Below, piece after piece: positions 32,908-43,847 of a stretch of DNA of 64,000 bases; the first letter of the stretch is position 1; each line of letters starts with the position of its first letter. This DNA comes from Artemisia argyi. Taxonomy: Eukaryota > Streptophyta > Magnoliopsida > Asterales > Asteraceae. A program made the position numbers and the translations under genes. The notes under the pieces are model-generated. The model was not told the origin of the DNA and ran no database searches. It saw only the letters and a list, made by a program, of their open reading frames with translations. The stretch is taken from contig CM060693.1 of assembly GCA_030686995.1 (NCBI GenBank), forward strand, positions 113,717,728 through 113,781,727, given 5' to 3'.

Positions 32908-35900
32908 TCAAAATATTTTGAAAAACTTATGACGTATTTGAAAGTTCCATCCCGAAAAGATAACCGCTGGTACTTTACTTATGAAAACGTTGAAAACGAT
33001 ACCAGGGTCAAAAATAACATCCTCACTCCCCACTGAGTGACGGATAAGAGAAACCACACCAAGCGTTATAAATGGCAAGAATGTCATGATAACAATCTTG
33101 AAAAACTCATCTTCATCAAAATAAAACTTCATAATTATAGAATTATGAATCTTATCATTTAAGCTCCTTTTAAAATCTTTTCCGGGTGGGAGGGTTGGGA
33201 AAAACTTTTCATTAAAACTCTCATTCTTAAGAACACCACCCGGATCATGATCAATTTCAAGATCAAAACTGAAACTTTCATACTCAGGTTTAGAAAACTT
33301 TTCAATTTCACATTCAGGTTCATCAAAACGAAATGATTCAAACTCCGGAAGAGAGATAAAAGCATGAGAAGTGGTACTGCCACGACTCGTCTCTTCCGAG
33401 TGATCAAAATGAAAAACTTCATATGTCGGATCAGAAAAATCATGACGATAAGTGGGATTGCCACTCATTTCCTCAGTCGTATCGAAGGAGAAACTCTCAA
33501 AGTCTGGTAAAAATTCCTCGAGCTCGGGCTCAAGAGGATCGTCAATTGTAAGCTCAATCTTCGTCTTAACTATATCCGGAGGGATTGATGGTTCATCGTT
33601 CATCAAATTATTAAGAAAAATAATATCCCCCTTCGAATCAAAGTAAGGTTCGTCAGTCTCAGAAATCGGAATCGTTTCAATTGCAAGAAATTCATCGATC
33701 TCTTCCCAAAAAGAATCATATTCCTTAATCGAAGGAAATGATGGGGAAAAATCGGAGACGAAAGTTTTAACAAAATCATCAAAGGTGTAATCACAAACAT
33801 CGATGCTTTTGATGGAGTACTTCTTCAATTTCGAAGCATCGGCTTTGAAAATCATAATATCATCATCGTGTCGTAAAGTTAGAGTATCCTCATAATGGTC
33901 TACTAGGGCTTTAGCGGTTCGTAAAAACGGTCGCCCTAGTATAAGAGGAACTCTCGGATCAGCTTCAAAATTGACAACAACGAAATCTGCCGGAAAAGTA
34001 CACGAATTCACACGAACAAAAACGTCCTCAGCAATTCCAACTGGATGAGTGATTGATCGATTAGCAAGCTCCAAAGTCATTCTTGTCGGTTTAAGAGCCC
34101 CCATTCCAAGTTGTTTGTAGATCGATAATGGCATGAGGTTTATACTCGCACCCGAATCGGCCAGGGCGTTACAAACTTCTTGATCTTTCAAAGAACATGG
34201 AATGAGAAACTTTCCCGAGTCACCAAGCTTTTCGGGAAGCTTCTTGAGAAGAATCGCAGAACATTGAGCATTTATCGGTGTTTCGGCTAATTCAAGCAAT
34301 TTCTCTTTATTACTTATGAGGTTTTTGAACGTGGAAGCAAATTTCGGCATGTACACAAGAGCATCCATAAAACTTATATCAAAGTGCAACTTTTGAAAAA
34401 TATCCAGAAATTTTTCCATTTGTATTTTAGATTTTGCACGGAGCTCTTCATTGTTAAATCGTGACGGATATGGCAATTTAGACTTGTATTTCACATTATT
34501 CTCAAAAACGACTTTTTCTTTATCTTTCGACTTTTGGACAACCGGAGGTTGGACGTTTTCAGCTCCTCCATTATTAACAGGAGGAACCGGGTCCTTTGTC
34601 ACCTCGGTCTCACAGTCTACTACCTTGGGTGGAGATGAAGAAGAAGAAGAGGTAGTAGGAGCTGTGGGTCCCTCATATGTAGCACCACTGCGAGTTATGA
34701 TCGCCTTTACTTCGCCCCTCGGGTTTGCGATCGTGTTGCTTGGCAAAGATGTAATACCCGAACCCGAAGGTCGATCATTTAAACGTTTGTTAATATCACT
34801 GATTTGATTAGCTAACAACCTTGTTGTTTCCTCTTGTTTTGTCATAAAAGCTTGTTGGTTTTGAAGCAATTGCTTAATCAAATCTTCCGTGGGCGACGGA
34901 TTTGGAATAACAGCTTGATTTTGATTATTATTGAAATTCTGCCCACGGTTTTGGTAATTACCATTATTATGATTTCCATGATTAGCGTTCTGAAAATTCC
35001 CAGGGTTTCCATGGTTTTGATGGTTTTGAAAATTGTTCCCTTGAGGCGGGCCTTGATTGAAATTACCTTGAAAACCCCGATTTTGATTAAACCCTTGATT
35101 ATGATTTTGAAAACCGTTATTAGCTCGACTCTGATTTTGATTTCCTTGATTATTACGATTCTGCACATTATGATTCTGATTGACTTGATTGACCTGGTTT
35201 TGTTGTTCGAAACCGGGTGGTCCAAGAAAATGAGAAGAACGGTAGCTGAGGAGATTACGGTCTCCTTGAGGTTGTGGGTAACCGGTGTTACCCGCGTTTG
35301 CAGCATACGCGTTTTCACGAGAAAAGGCACCGGTGGCCGGACATTCATAATACACATGTGGACCACCACAAGTCTCACAACCGTGACTAACCACATTGAC
35401 TTGATGGTTTGGTTTTTCAATGGACATTGCATCAACTTTCTTTGTTAAAGCCACAATCATATTTACCAATTCATCGTTATTTTTACCATTATTAGACACT
35501 TGAGGTTTATTCCTTGACATTCTCACACGAGCTTTATTCTCAATTATCATGAAAGCATCATTCGTGTTCCTAGCCAACAAGTTACCACCCGCAGCAGAAT
35601 TAAGCGAATCTTGATCAGCATGACATAACCCATTATAAAACGTATCAATCTGCTGAAGGTCGGTAAACCCGTGGTTCGGACATTTCTCCTTCAAATCTTT
35701 GAATCGGTCCCAAGCTTCACTAAACGTTTCATCAAAAGCTTGTTGGAACCGAAAGATTTGAGAACGTAGGTTAGAAGTTTTAGAGGGAGGATAGAAGTAA
35801 TTCACAAACTTGGAAGCGAGATCATTCCAAGTGTGAATCGAGTTCGGTGGTTCCTTTTCCAACCAAGTCCGGGCTGCTCCTTTTAAGGAGAAAGGAAATA

Positions 35901-36327
35901 ACTTCAATTTCACCACATCGTGAGGAACTTGGTTCATTCTAATCGTCTCAGCGATGTCGGTGAAATTTCTGATGTGAGCATAGGGGTCTTCGTGATCGAA
36001 CCCGTGAAAGGATATACCCGTGATTAAGTTGAGTAATCCGTGATTGATCTCAAAATTAGCATTGATGTCCGGAATCACAATTGCCCTCCTCACACCGTTA
36101 AATGGTGATTAGAGTTGTTCTTCCATCGGACGTGGATCAAATGCCGGTTGTTGTCCCATCGGCGGGATAACATTGTGCTGCGGACCACCCATCGGCGGGG
36201 GTCTGTTGTGTTCGTTTTGGTTCATCTCCTCCTCGTCAAGGAAATGAACCCGACTAGTATGTCGTAAAACCCGCTCGGGGTTAGAGAACGGAGACGTAAG
36301 ACTCTCAAACGAAGATCGGGTGTGCAT
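32908..36327 (-). pseudogene. gag: Element E Athila-type gag plus protease
   Basis: Reads leftward from the ATG at 36327-36325. One in-frame TAA at 36109-36111 separates the first 72 codons from a 1061-codon frame. The capsid region has typical Athila phrases (GAARTWLEKEPP, SEAWDRFKDL, LNSAAGGN). A CX2CX3HX4C knuckle (CETCGGPHVYYEC) lies near 35340-35380. An Asn/Gln/Gly-rich linker spans roughly 35220-34900. The aspartic protease (ADSGASINLMP near 34140-34165, ILGRPFL) follows. The C-terminal third is acidic and ends with a hydrophobic stretch and SEDVIFDPGI, shared with element C. The frame stops at 32908 without reverse transcriptase. Full Athila elements continue into pol, so this is a deletion derivative. 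Confidence 0.88.
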
Positions 36328-36817
36328 ACACCACGAGTAAAATTAAAAAGAAAATGAAAAAGAAAAGAGAAAAGAAAATCTTTTTGTTTTTTTTTTTTTT
36401 TTTTTTTTCACAAAAACTTATTATTTCTTTTGTTTTTCTTTTCTTAAAACGTAATATTAATCGAAAACCGTTTCTTTCAAAACTACGCGCGACGGGACGG
36501 GAGAGAAGAATGGATCTCTCTTCAGCTAGCAATTTAATGTCTTAGCTTCCGTATTTCCCGCTTATTCGGTTGTAGTAATTGAAATAGTCCGATAAACAAC
36601 TAAATTACGTTTTCGTTATATTGCGAGACTTATTTGGTTTACAACGCCCTTTCTTTCGATCGAGTCGAGGCTGTAACTTTTATTATTTTTTTGGTATTTT
36701 TGAAAACACTTTAGGTGTTTTGAATTTTTCAATTTTTATAGAAATATATATACAAAATAGAGGAAGGCTTAACAAAACACGATTTTCAAAAAGATATTCA
36801 AAAATTCACTTCGGCCT
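36328..36817 (-). other. Leader of element E
   Basis: Non-coding stretch between primer site and gag start. It contains A/T-rich low complexity (a T run near 36387-36409 on the plus strand) and nothing else recognisable. Confidence 0.6.
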
Positions 36818-36835
36818 TCCCCGGCAACGGCGCCA
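36818..36835 (-). promoter_or_regulatory. Primer binding site of element E, tRNA-Asp type
   Basis: On the minus strand TGGCGCCGTTGCCGGGGA, the canonical Athila primer site, begins five bases after the LTR end. Confidence 0.94.
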
Positions 36836-36840
36836 AAAAT

Positions 36841-39800
36841 TGATTCGTGTCAATTATAGTATAATTATATTCCAAAGAAATACTTGTGAAAGTAATTCTC
36901 GGGTCGTTCTCCCAACGAAGGCTCGAATGGAAAATTCGAATTATCAGTTTGGGAATCGTGTAGTGTAAGTGAATAGTGAAAGAGTGATAACATGAAAATA
37001 GCAATCAAGAAAATCAATTATTCACAAACAATGATAAAGCATGCAAAGAGTACAAGCAATCAATGCACACAATCTCAAAATGTACAAACGGTAATGCACG
37101 CGCGTTTAAAACGCGACGTTTATCTAAAAATTATCCTACAAACTTGAAAATTTTTCTAAAAATCTTAAACTACGAAAAATAATTTCCAGAAAAAGAAAAA
37201 TATTTTTTAGACTTTTCTTTAATTTTATGTGAATTAAAATTGAATATTTGAATTAAAAATGAATTAAAAATATAGAAAAATAGAAAAATAAGGTGGAAAA
37301 ATAAAATTTCAAATCTTAAAATTCTAAAATACTATAAAACAATTCTTGAAACTATTTTTGTATTTTTCTGACCTTTTTCTGAATTATTATGAATTATTAG
37401 CAATTAAAATCTATTTAAAAATAGAAAATAATCAAAAGAAAATGAGAAAAATAGTAAAAGGCTTTGGAAAAATTCTGGAAAATTTCCAGAAAATCAAAAA
37501 TAAGAAAAGAAACTCAGAATAAAATTTTGGAATGAAGAACAGCTTATTAAGAGCTTTTTCTGGCTAAAACAGCTTATCACAAGTGCTTATTTATAAGCAC
37601 TTGTGATCAAATCTTGGTGAAACTTAAAACACAAGCCAAGTATGATGTATAAACCTCAAATGTGTCAGAAAATGATTTATATTAAGCTCAGATAACCACA
37701 GAAACTCAAAAATGTTGCAATAAGCTAAGGTACAAGCTCAATAAGCTATACACAATAAGCAGAAGCTAACACAGAAACTATGTGACCAAACACAAAGCTT
37801 ATTCCACTCAGATGATGATCAAATCACTAGATATAACACAGATACTAGCTCAAGATATAACTAGCAGGCCTACAATACTAATTCAGAAATCAGCTACCAG
37901 CAATGAACTACAAGAACCTGATAAGCAGCTAAGATAAGCTACAAAAGATAAACCAATGGTGTCTACTATTACTCTACCAGCAAGAGATCACAAATCAACC
38001 AATAATTTGGATTTCTAAACTCAATAACCTGCTTGTATCAGGCCTAGAAATCAGTTGCATACAAGTGGTGCAGGGGAAGGTTGAGTCAAAACAGCCAACT
38101 ATAAGCTGAGATTCCAATAAGCTACCTAGTTTCAAAAGCAGAATTTCTTTTTGAAACTTAATCTCCTACTAGCAGACTATCTAAAACAGCTTTACAATTG
38201 AATTTCCAATGAACAATGAAGTCTACAGGCTTTCTCCAAAATACATACTGACTAATCAGCATACACATTTTTGACTTTATGAAAATGTTAACTATATTGA
38301 CTTTTATGAATTTTAGCTACTCCTAAATGCTCAGTTATGTTATAATAAGCTATACTACCTATTGAATTAAGCTACTTTAGCTAACTTGTACCTACAATGC
38401 ACACTTTGAAATCTAAAGGCTAAAATGTGACAGTTAAAGAAAGTTTACAAGCTAATTTTGACTTTTGTCTTACTAATTACCAATTGTATGAAATACTTAA
38501 GCTACAACTAACAAATGTGAACTATAAATGCACTTAAATCTATCTAAATTACTCTAAATCCTACCTAATCTGTTTATGCCAAACACCCCTAAATATGACT
38601 AATTCTAAGCAACTAACTGATTTACTCTTCAATTCACAATCATCCTGTCCCAAACAGATTCTAAATGTATTATAGAAGCTAAAACCACAACAAGCATACA
38701 CTAAATCAAATCAAATCTCAGATCCTCTAATTCACAAGTATTGACAGTAGGTTTACTAGTATTCAAGTGATGAAATGAAATAGTTCCAACCAAATTTCTC
38801 ACAATCCATAAACAAATATCAACACAGATCCACCACAAGTAGAGATCACAGATTATGAGATCAATCAACACTTACTAGTAACAATCTAACAGACAAATGA
38901 TCAACACTCAATATACTACTCAGATACATAAACTTCAATCGATTAACTAGCACTTATCAAACAGCAATACCAAATCAATACTAACTAAGCTATACTAAGA
39001 CAAATCAAATCAATTATATAGACTAACATTCAACACTACACTATGATCAATCAACAACAAACAGATTAACTACTATAAATTCTGCAAACAGTGAACTACT
39101 ACAATTCTATCTAATATTATGCTAAAATCTGAAAATGAAACAAAGTTTACCACAATTCTCCCTCAGCTAGAACAGAGGGAGTTCACCGTAGCCTATCTTT
39201 AAGATAGGCTGATATCTACTTGTCTGAATCAGCTTATCAAACACACCTCAGCATCATTCTGAAACACCTCTACTTGGACTTGGATGAAACAGTGAACATG
39301 AAACTTGATCTATTTGAGCTTGATTATGATATAAGTAACTAGAATGAACTATTTGAAGAATGAAAAACAAGTTTGAAACTATTTTTTATTTTTCTTATAT
39401 TTATCTTATTTTTTTTATATTTTTCTGAATTGGAAGAATTTGTGAAAGAAATGAAAAGTAAATTTTGAATAAGCTGTATTTGATAAAAAGAGATAGTGTA
39501 GAAGAGAAAATAAGCTGAGAATTAATGAAATAAGCTAATAATAAGCTACTTGAAAAACAGAATAAGCAATGGAAATAAGGAAATAAGCTGAAATTATAAA
39601 AGAAAACTTGAATTTATTAAAGGCTTATCTATTACAATCACTAATCTAGTTACAATTTAACAGCATAACAGTACCTAAATTCTACATACAAATGAGCTGA
39701 AATTAACACCTATTTATAGCCGAGTGAGGTGCTTGGGTGACCAAATGCCAAGCTGGCAATCCGTGCCTCATTGTGCTAATCTGAATGCTCTCTCAGCCCT

Positions 39801-40664
39801 TGGATGAACTTTGTGTTTCTTCAATTCAATGAGAGCCAATAGATCAAAATCCGTGAGGTGTCTCATCCACTAATAATGCACCATCTGTCCAATCCAAGCT
39901 TGTACCTTCTCTCTCCGTGTCAGATAGGTGTCAGCAGCTTCTAGAAGCACTCCAAATGATTGGTATGACGTATCTGATCCAATGGGTGTCTGACACGTGA
40001 CCTAGATAGATACTCTTACAACTTCTGACATGTGCTAGGTCACGTGGGGTTCTAGAAGGTCTTAGTATTAGCTCAATTGATGGTTAGGCTAGGTTGGTTC
40101 GAGCCAATTTATGCAATTAGTGGTTAGGGTTCTTAGCTTCTGGGTACGGGGTGTATTTGGGGATGAACTTGGCGCGGGGCATTTGTTTATAATATTTTGA
40201 GCATGAGGGGGCCGGGTCAAGGTTATAGGAGATGGGCCTTTGGTATTAAGATTGGACTTTTGGCTTGATATTATTTGGATTTGGACTTTAATAATTATGG
40301 ACCAAGGCTCATAGAATTTTCAGATTTTTGATAAGACTATACAAGGACCAAATATGCAAAACTTCCAAACTTCAAGGGTAAAAATCTGCCAATCTTCAAA
40401 AATCTATTCCAGGGACTAAACTTGCCAAGTCTGAGTAGATAGAGGACTGGAACTGATTCTTGGATTCCCGGCTTTGACTTTTTGACCATCTTCTACTCTC
40501 GTGCCCATTTTTCCGGTATTCGTGTGGGTTTTTTCGTCTTTTTATGATAAATCCGTTCCTGCAAATCACAAACACAAAAACACACGTTTTCTTGGCATTT
40601 GTTAGCTCAAATAGTCGTATTGGGTCGGTTTTTGGCCATAAAATAGTGAGTGAATAAGCACTCA
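36841..40664 (-). repeat. 5' LTR of element E (3.8 kb)
   Basis: On the minus strand it begins TGAGTGCTTATTCACTCA, a hairpin at the tip, and ends ACGAATCA. Like the element C LTR it has TTTAGTCCCTGG-type phrases near its start (40330-40440) and is dense in GCTTATT (seen as AATAAGC on the plus strand, 37550-39610). Overall sequence is otherwise diverged from LTR C. No second copy is in the window. Confidence 0.82.
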
Positions 40665-40665
40665 C

Positions 40666-40910
40666 CAAGCCACATTATTGTGCTTCTCATATTCAATGTT
40701 GTATGTTTCATGGGCTGCAGTAGATGCAGTCCCTTCAGGAGCAGTAGGAAGAGGCTTACCAATATAGTCAAATTTTTTGGCCATCCTTAAAACAATTCTT
40801 AAGGATCGATACCAATCATTGAAATTTGCACCAGTCAACTTGTCTCGATCAATCATTTGTTTGAACGCAGAACTCATGTTGCTCATATTAGGGTTTTCGG
40901 GTGTAGCCAT
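40666..40910 (-). pseudogene. gag: Element D gag, N-terminal fragment
   Basis: From the ATG at 40910-40908, 82 codons of Ty1/copia gag (LTGANFNDWYRSLRIVL is the conserved N-terminal phrase) run into the LTR of element E. Gag resumes at 30763 and below on the other side. The fragment itself has no stop, while the continuation has several. Confidence 0.88.
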
Positions 40911-42611
40911 TTCTACATAAAAAAATCAAAAGTTAGTAATTTCGATAATAAAATTTCAAGAAAATTAAATACCCTTGGTTCATAAACATATAACCATTTA
41001 ATTTACATTGAAAAACTAGGATCCAAATCAAATAGTTTCATCACATCAGTTGATCTACTAGTGATGAACGTATTTAATAAGGTACGAGTCAAACCTCAAT
41101 TGCCAATATTCAATTCCAATTCCTAGAATTGATGGGATTTACATATTGCCAACCGCAGTTGCAATGTAAGCATGTTTATCCCCATCTTATGCCTTGAGTG
41201 ATCAGATCCCACTATCAACTCAATTAAGTTAACCAACTTAAGAAACAGCAAACTTACATAAATTCATCACACCAGTTGATCTGCTAGTGATGAAATCATA
41301 TAATTTGCCCTTCCATTGCAATCTAGCCAGGTTACACCCTGACGTAAACCACAACTTTGGGTGTTTCCGTTTCATTGGATGGCATATAACTTAAATTTTA
41401 AGGGTAGTAATTTGATGTGTGTAATAAAAATATGTACAAAGATGTCATGCATTCATCTTGTATCATATGTTTCATGTAAAAAACTTTTACTCATTAGTTT
41501 CTTTACGAGCTTAAATCTACAAAGTTTTAATTGAGGCGTTAAGAAACTTACGACTTTGCCTTAAGTGCTTCGTATATAAAGGTTGTTGGGTAAAACTAAA
41601 TTTGACGCATAGGCGAGCGTAGAGACAGAATGCAGTCTCTCTAAGGCCATAATTTAATGCGAAGCCACCTTGTACCCACTTTATAGTTTGTCAAAATTAG
41701 CTTTACCGTCCGACCATTATGTATAGTCGCGATCAATCAATTAAAAGTTCAAGATTTTTTAAAGCTCAAAACAAGATTTCACCATTATTAAGTCCGGTTT
41801 ATATATGAAATTACCCTTTTGCTTACTATCATGTCACAAACATATATAAACAATTAGCAATTAAATAAAATAAACAAACAACTTAAATAATGAACATGCA
41901 AAATCAATCAATTAATAAACACAATTGATCATAATACACGATTTACATTAGGTCTTCCCTAATTACATAATTAATTAATTTTTAGTAATCTTTACATGTC
42001 AAACATTTACTAAATAACTTTATTAATTAGTACAAATCGCATAAATAAGCATGAAATCATAATAACACGTAACAATTTACTACAAAATCATCATAATCCA
42101 TAACAACACATGCATGGTTTGTCATGGATACCCACATAGCACTTATTATAAACATATAATCAAGTCATATATCGCATATTCAAAATGGCATATAACAAAT
42201 ATCCATTAAAATCACATAAAGATTACATGCAACCTAGGGTTTCTACTAGTTTTTACAAAGTTTAAACTAGTAGAAACCTTTGTGATTTTTAGCAAGAACA
42301 AGAAATCAAGTATTAAGAAATATAAAACCTAGGTTAGGGTTTAATGATGGATCGACTAAGGTAAAGTCGATTAGGGCAAATCATGTTAGCAAAAGTATGC
42401 TAACACTTTGTTCTTGAACACACGTACTATTAGCGTTTCAATTAGAAAAGCTAGGTTCTAGATCCACAAGCAAACACCACTAGCTTGAGACTTAGTTGAT
42501 CGAATAGGAACCCTAAGAGGGTGTATTGGATCGCCTATAGCTCAAAGGAAGAAGAAGAAGAAAAGATTTAGGTTTTCAAGTGAACCAAGAGATGAGAGAA
42601 TGAATACATGG
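40911..42611 (-). other. Probable leader and LTR region of element D, unresolved
   Basis: AT-rich and non-coding. Two hairpins of the same sequence family occur (TTCATCAC...GTGATGAA at about 41037-41068 and 41261-41294). I found neither an LTR boundary nor a tRNA-Met primer site, so the 5' end of D is not placed. Confidence 0.4.
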
Positions 42612-42816
42612 TGATACGCTTGGGCTCGAGCCTAATGCTCATTTAGCTATTAGGGTTTTACTTTGTCTTATAAATACTCTTTCTAATATTTTAGTTTATC
42701 AATCAATCAAGTTTTAAGATCAATAATTCTCTAGTTCTTCTCTTCTATTTCTTAAGGAGCCTGGGCCCGCTTGAAGTGGTGCCCTATCCCGATACAACCC
42801 TGACCGGGTCGTATCA
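42612..42816 (+). repeat. Element F LTR (205 bp), Ty3/gypsy-like
   Basis: It begins TGATACG and ends CGTATCA, a seven-base terminal inverted repeat, with TATAAATA at 42669-42676. A primer-site-like sequence follows directly. A gag remnant of Ty3/gypsy type lies downstream. A purine tract followed by TGATACACC at 55689 may mark the start of a diverged 3' LTR, but I see no convincing similarity beyond the first six bases. Confidence 0.55.
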
Positions 42817-42818
42817 AT

Positions 42819-42834
42819 TGGTGCTTTCATTGAG
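42819..42834 (+). promoter_or_regulatory. Putative primer binding site of element F
   Basis: TGGTGCTTTCATTGAG starts two bases after the LTR end, the position expected for a primer site. The matching tRNA is not identified here. Confidence 0.5.
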
Positions 42835-42992
42835 AGCTCTAGTTGAGAGGGCTTACGTAGGGTTCCAATATATTAAAAAATAAATAAAAAAAATTGAAAA
42901 AAAATTATTGTTCATCGACTACTATTCACAGTACTGTTCATCGGGGAAAAATAAAAAAAAAATTGTTTTTTTTGTTTTTCGAGTTAATGTTC

Positions 42993-43300
42993 ATGGCATC
43001 GAGCGGATGTGATCGGGACGCGGAATATTCACTATTTAAGCTTTTGCAAATGGGTACGGTGGCCGAATACGAGCATGATTTTAAGATTCTTAAAAACCAA
43101 GAAACGGGGATCTCAGAGTCTTTACTTATATCGTTTTATATCTCCGGACTTAAACTAGATCTACAATGTTTACTCTTACAGTCAAATCCCAAAACTCTAG
43201 ACGAAGCTTTTTCATTGACCCGTGCGGCGGAAACACGCTTCGCGAACCTAGATATTTGGGAATTTTTGAGGTCCCATCCTTTAACTTTGGGAGAAGACTT
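42993..43300 (+). pseudogene. gag: Element F gag, left part
   Basis: A Ty3/gypsy gag fragment with the phrases MGTVAEYEHDF, ISGLKLDLQ and NPKTLDEAFSLTRAAE, typical of daisy-family gypsy gag. The frame is open and is interrupted at 43300/43301 by element G. Removing G and one target duplication would bring this frame directly into register with the right part at 55099, so gag was still open when G inserted. Confidence 0.8.
43296..43300 (+). other. Target site duplication of element G, left copy (GACTT)
   Basis: GACTT directly precedes the LTR start TGTTGGGAAT and recurs at 55094-55098 directly after the 3' LTR. Confidence 0.95.
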
Positions 43301-43782
43301 TGTTGGGAATTATATTAACAGTTACCACGGCTAAGTGTGAAGATTACAACTGTTGAAGAATGCACTAGCAGTGGAAACTCATTACCACTGCTAGTACATA
43401 TTATTACCACTGCTGTTAGGATAACTGTTAGGAAACTTGTAAAGATAAATATAGAATAGATCTTGTGTATATCTTATTCTATTATCATTATACGTATCTT
43501 GTAGAAGAGGACTCCTTGTGCTATAAAAGGAGGTCCTAGGTTAAGGTTAGATATACGTTTTTCTTAGAGCTTCAAGGTTGTAACCCTAGTGATACAAAGA
43601 TCACTCGTATTATTATTATTATTAATATTGGAGCTAATAGTTTGATATAAACATTCTTCTCATTCATATACAACTATTTCATTCACAATCAAACTTCTAA
43701 GTATTACTAAGTAGATTCCGCATACTTAGTGATATAACTCAAAGTATCATTATAACACAGATCAAGGTGTTCAGATCCATCA
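43301..43782 (+). repeat. Element G 5' LTR
   Basis: TGTTGGGAAT to GATCCATCA. TATAAAA is at 43522-43528, within an inverted repeat (GGACTCCTT and AAGGAGGTCC). A perfect 11-bp inverted repeat, ACTAGCAGTGG with CCACTGCTAGT, lies at 43364-43395 with a ten-base loop. Confidence 0.95.
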
Positions 43783-43784
43783 AG

Positions 43785-43796
43785 TGGTATCAGAGA
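43785..43796 (+). promoter_or_regulatory. Primer binding site of element G, tRNA-iMet type
   Basis: TGGTATCAGAGA begins two bases after the LTR end and matches the plant copia primer site for initiator tRNA-Met except at the last base. Confidence 0.93.
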
Positions 43797-43847
43797 TAGG
43801 CTTTGATACTTTCATTTAGAAGACCCCAAGTTCACTCAAAAGATTCA

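Larger units (their letters stand above)
30764..40665 (-). mobile_element. Element E: non-autonomous Athila-type element inserted in copia gag
   Basis: On the minus strand: LTR (40664 to 36841), tRNA-Asp primer site, gag-protease ORF, 3' region ending in a TCGGGGGGATT tract. No reverse transcriptase or integrase follows the protease. The flanking copia gag sequence continues across the element, and the heptamer TGGCTTG (minus strand) occurs at both junctions (40666-40672 and 30757-30763), consistent with a target duplication. No 3' LTR is found: copia sequence resumes a few bases after the polypurine-like tract. Confidence 0.8.

Noticed and set aside
34834..35448. 204-codon plus-strand frame opposite the element E gag
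   Set aside because: Shadow of the Asn/Gln-rich gag linker on the minus strand; its Ile/Leu-rich product is a by-product of that composition.
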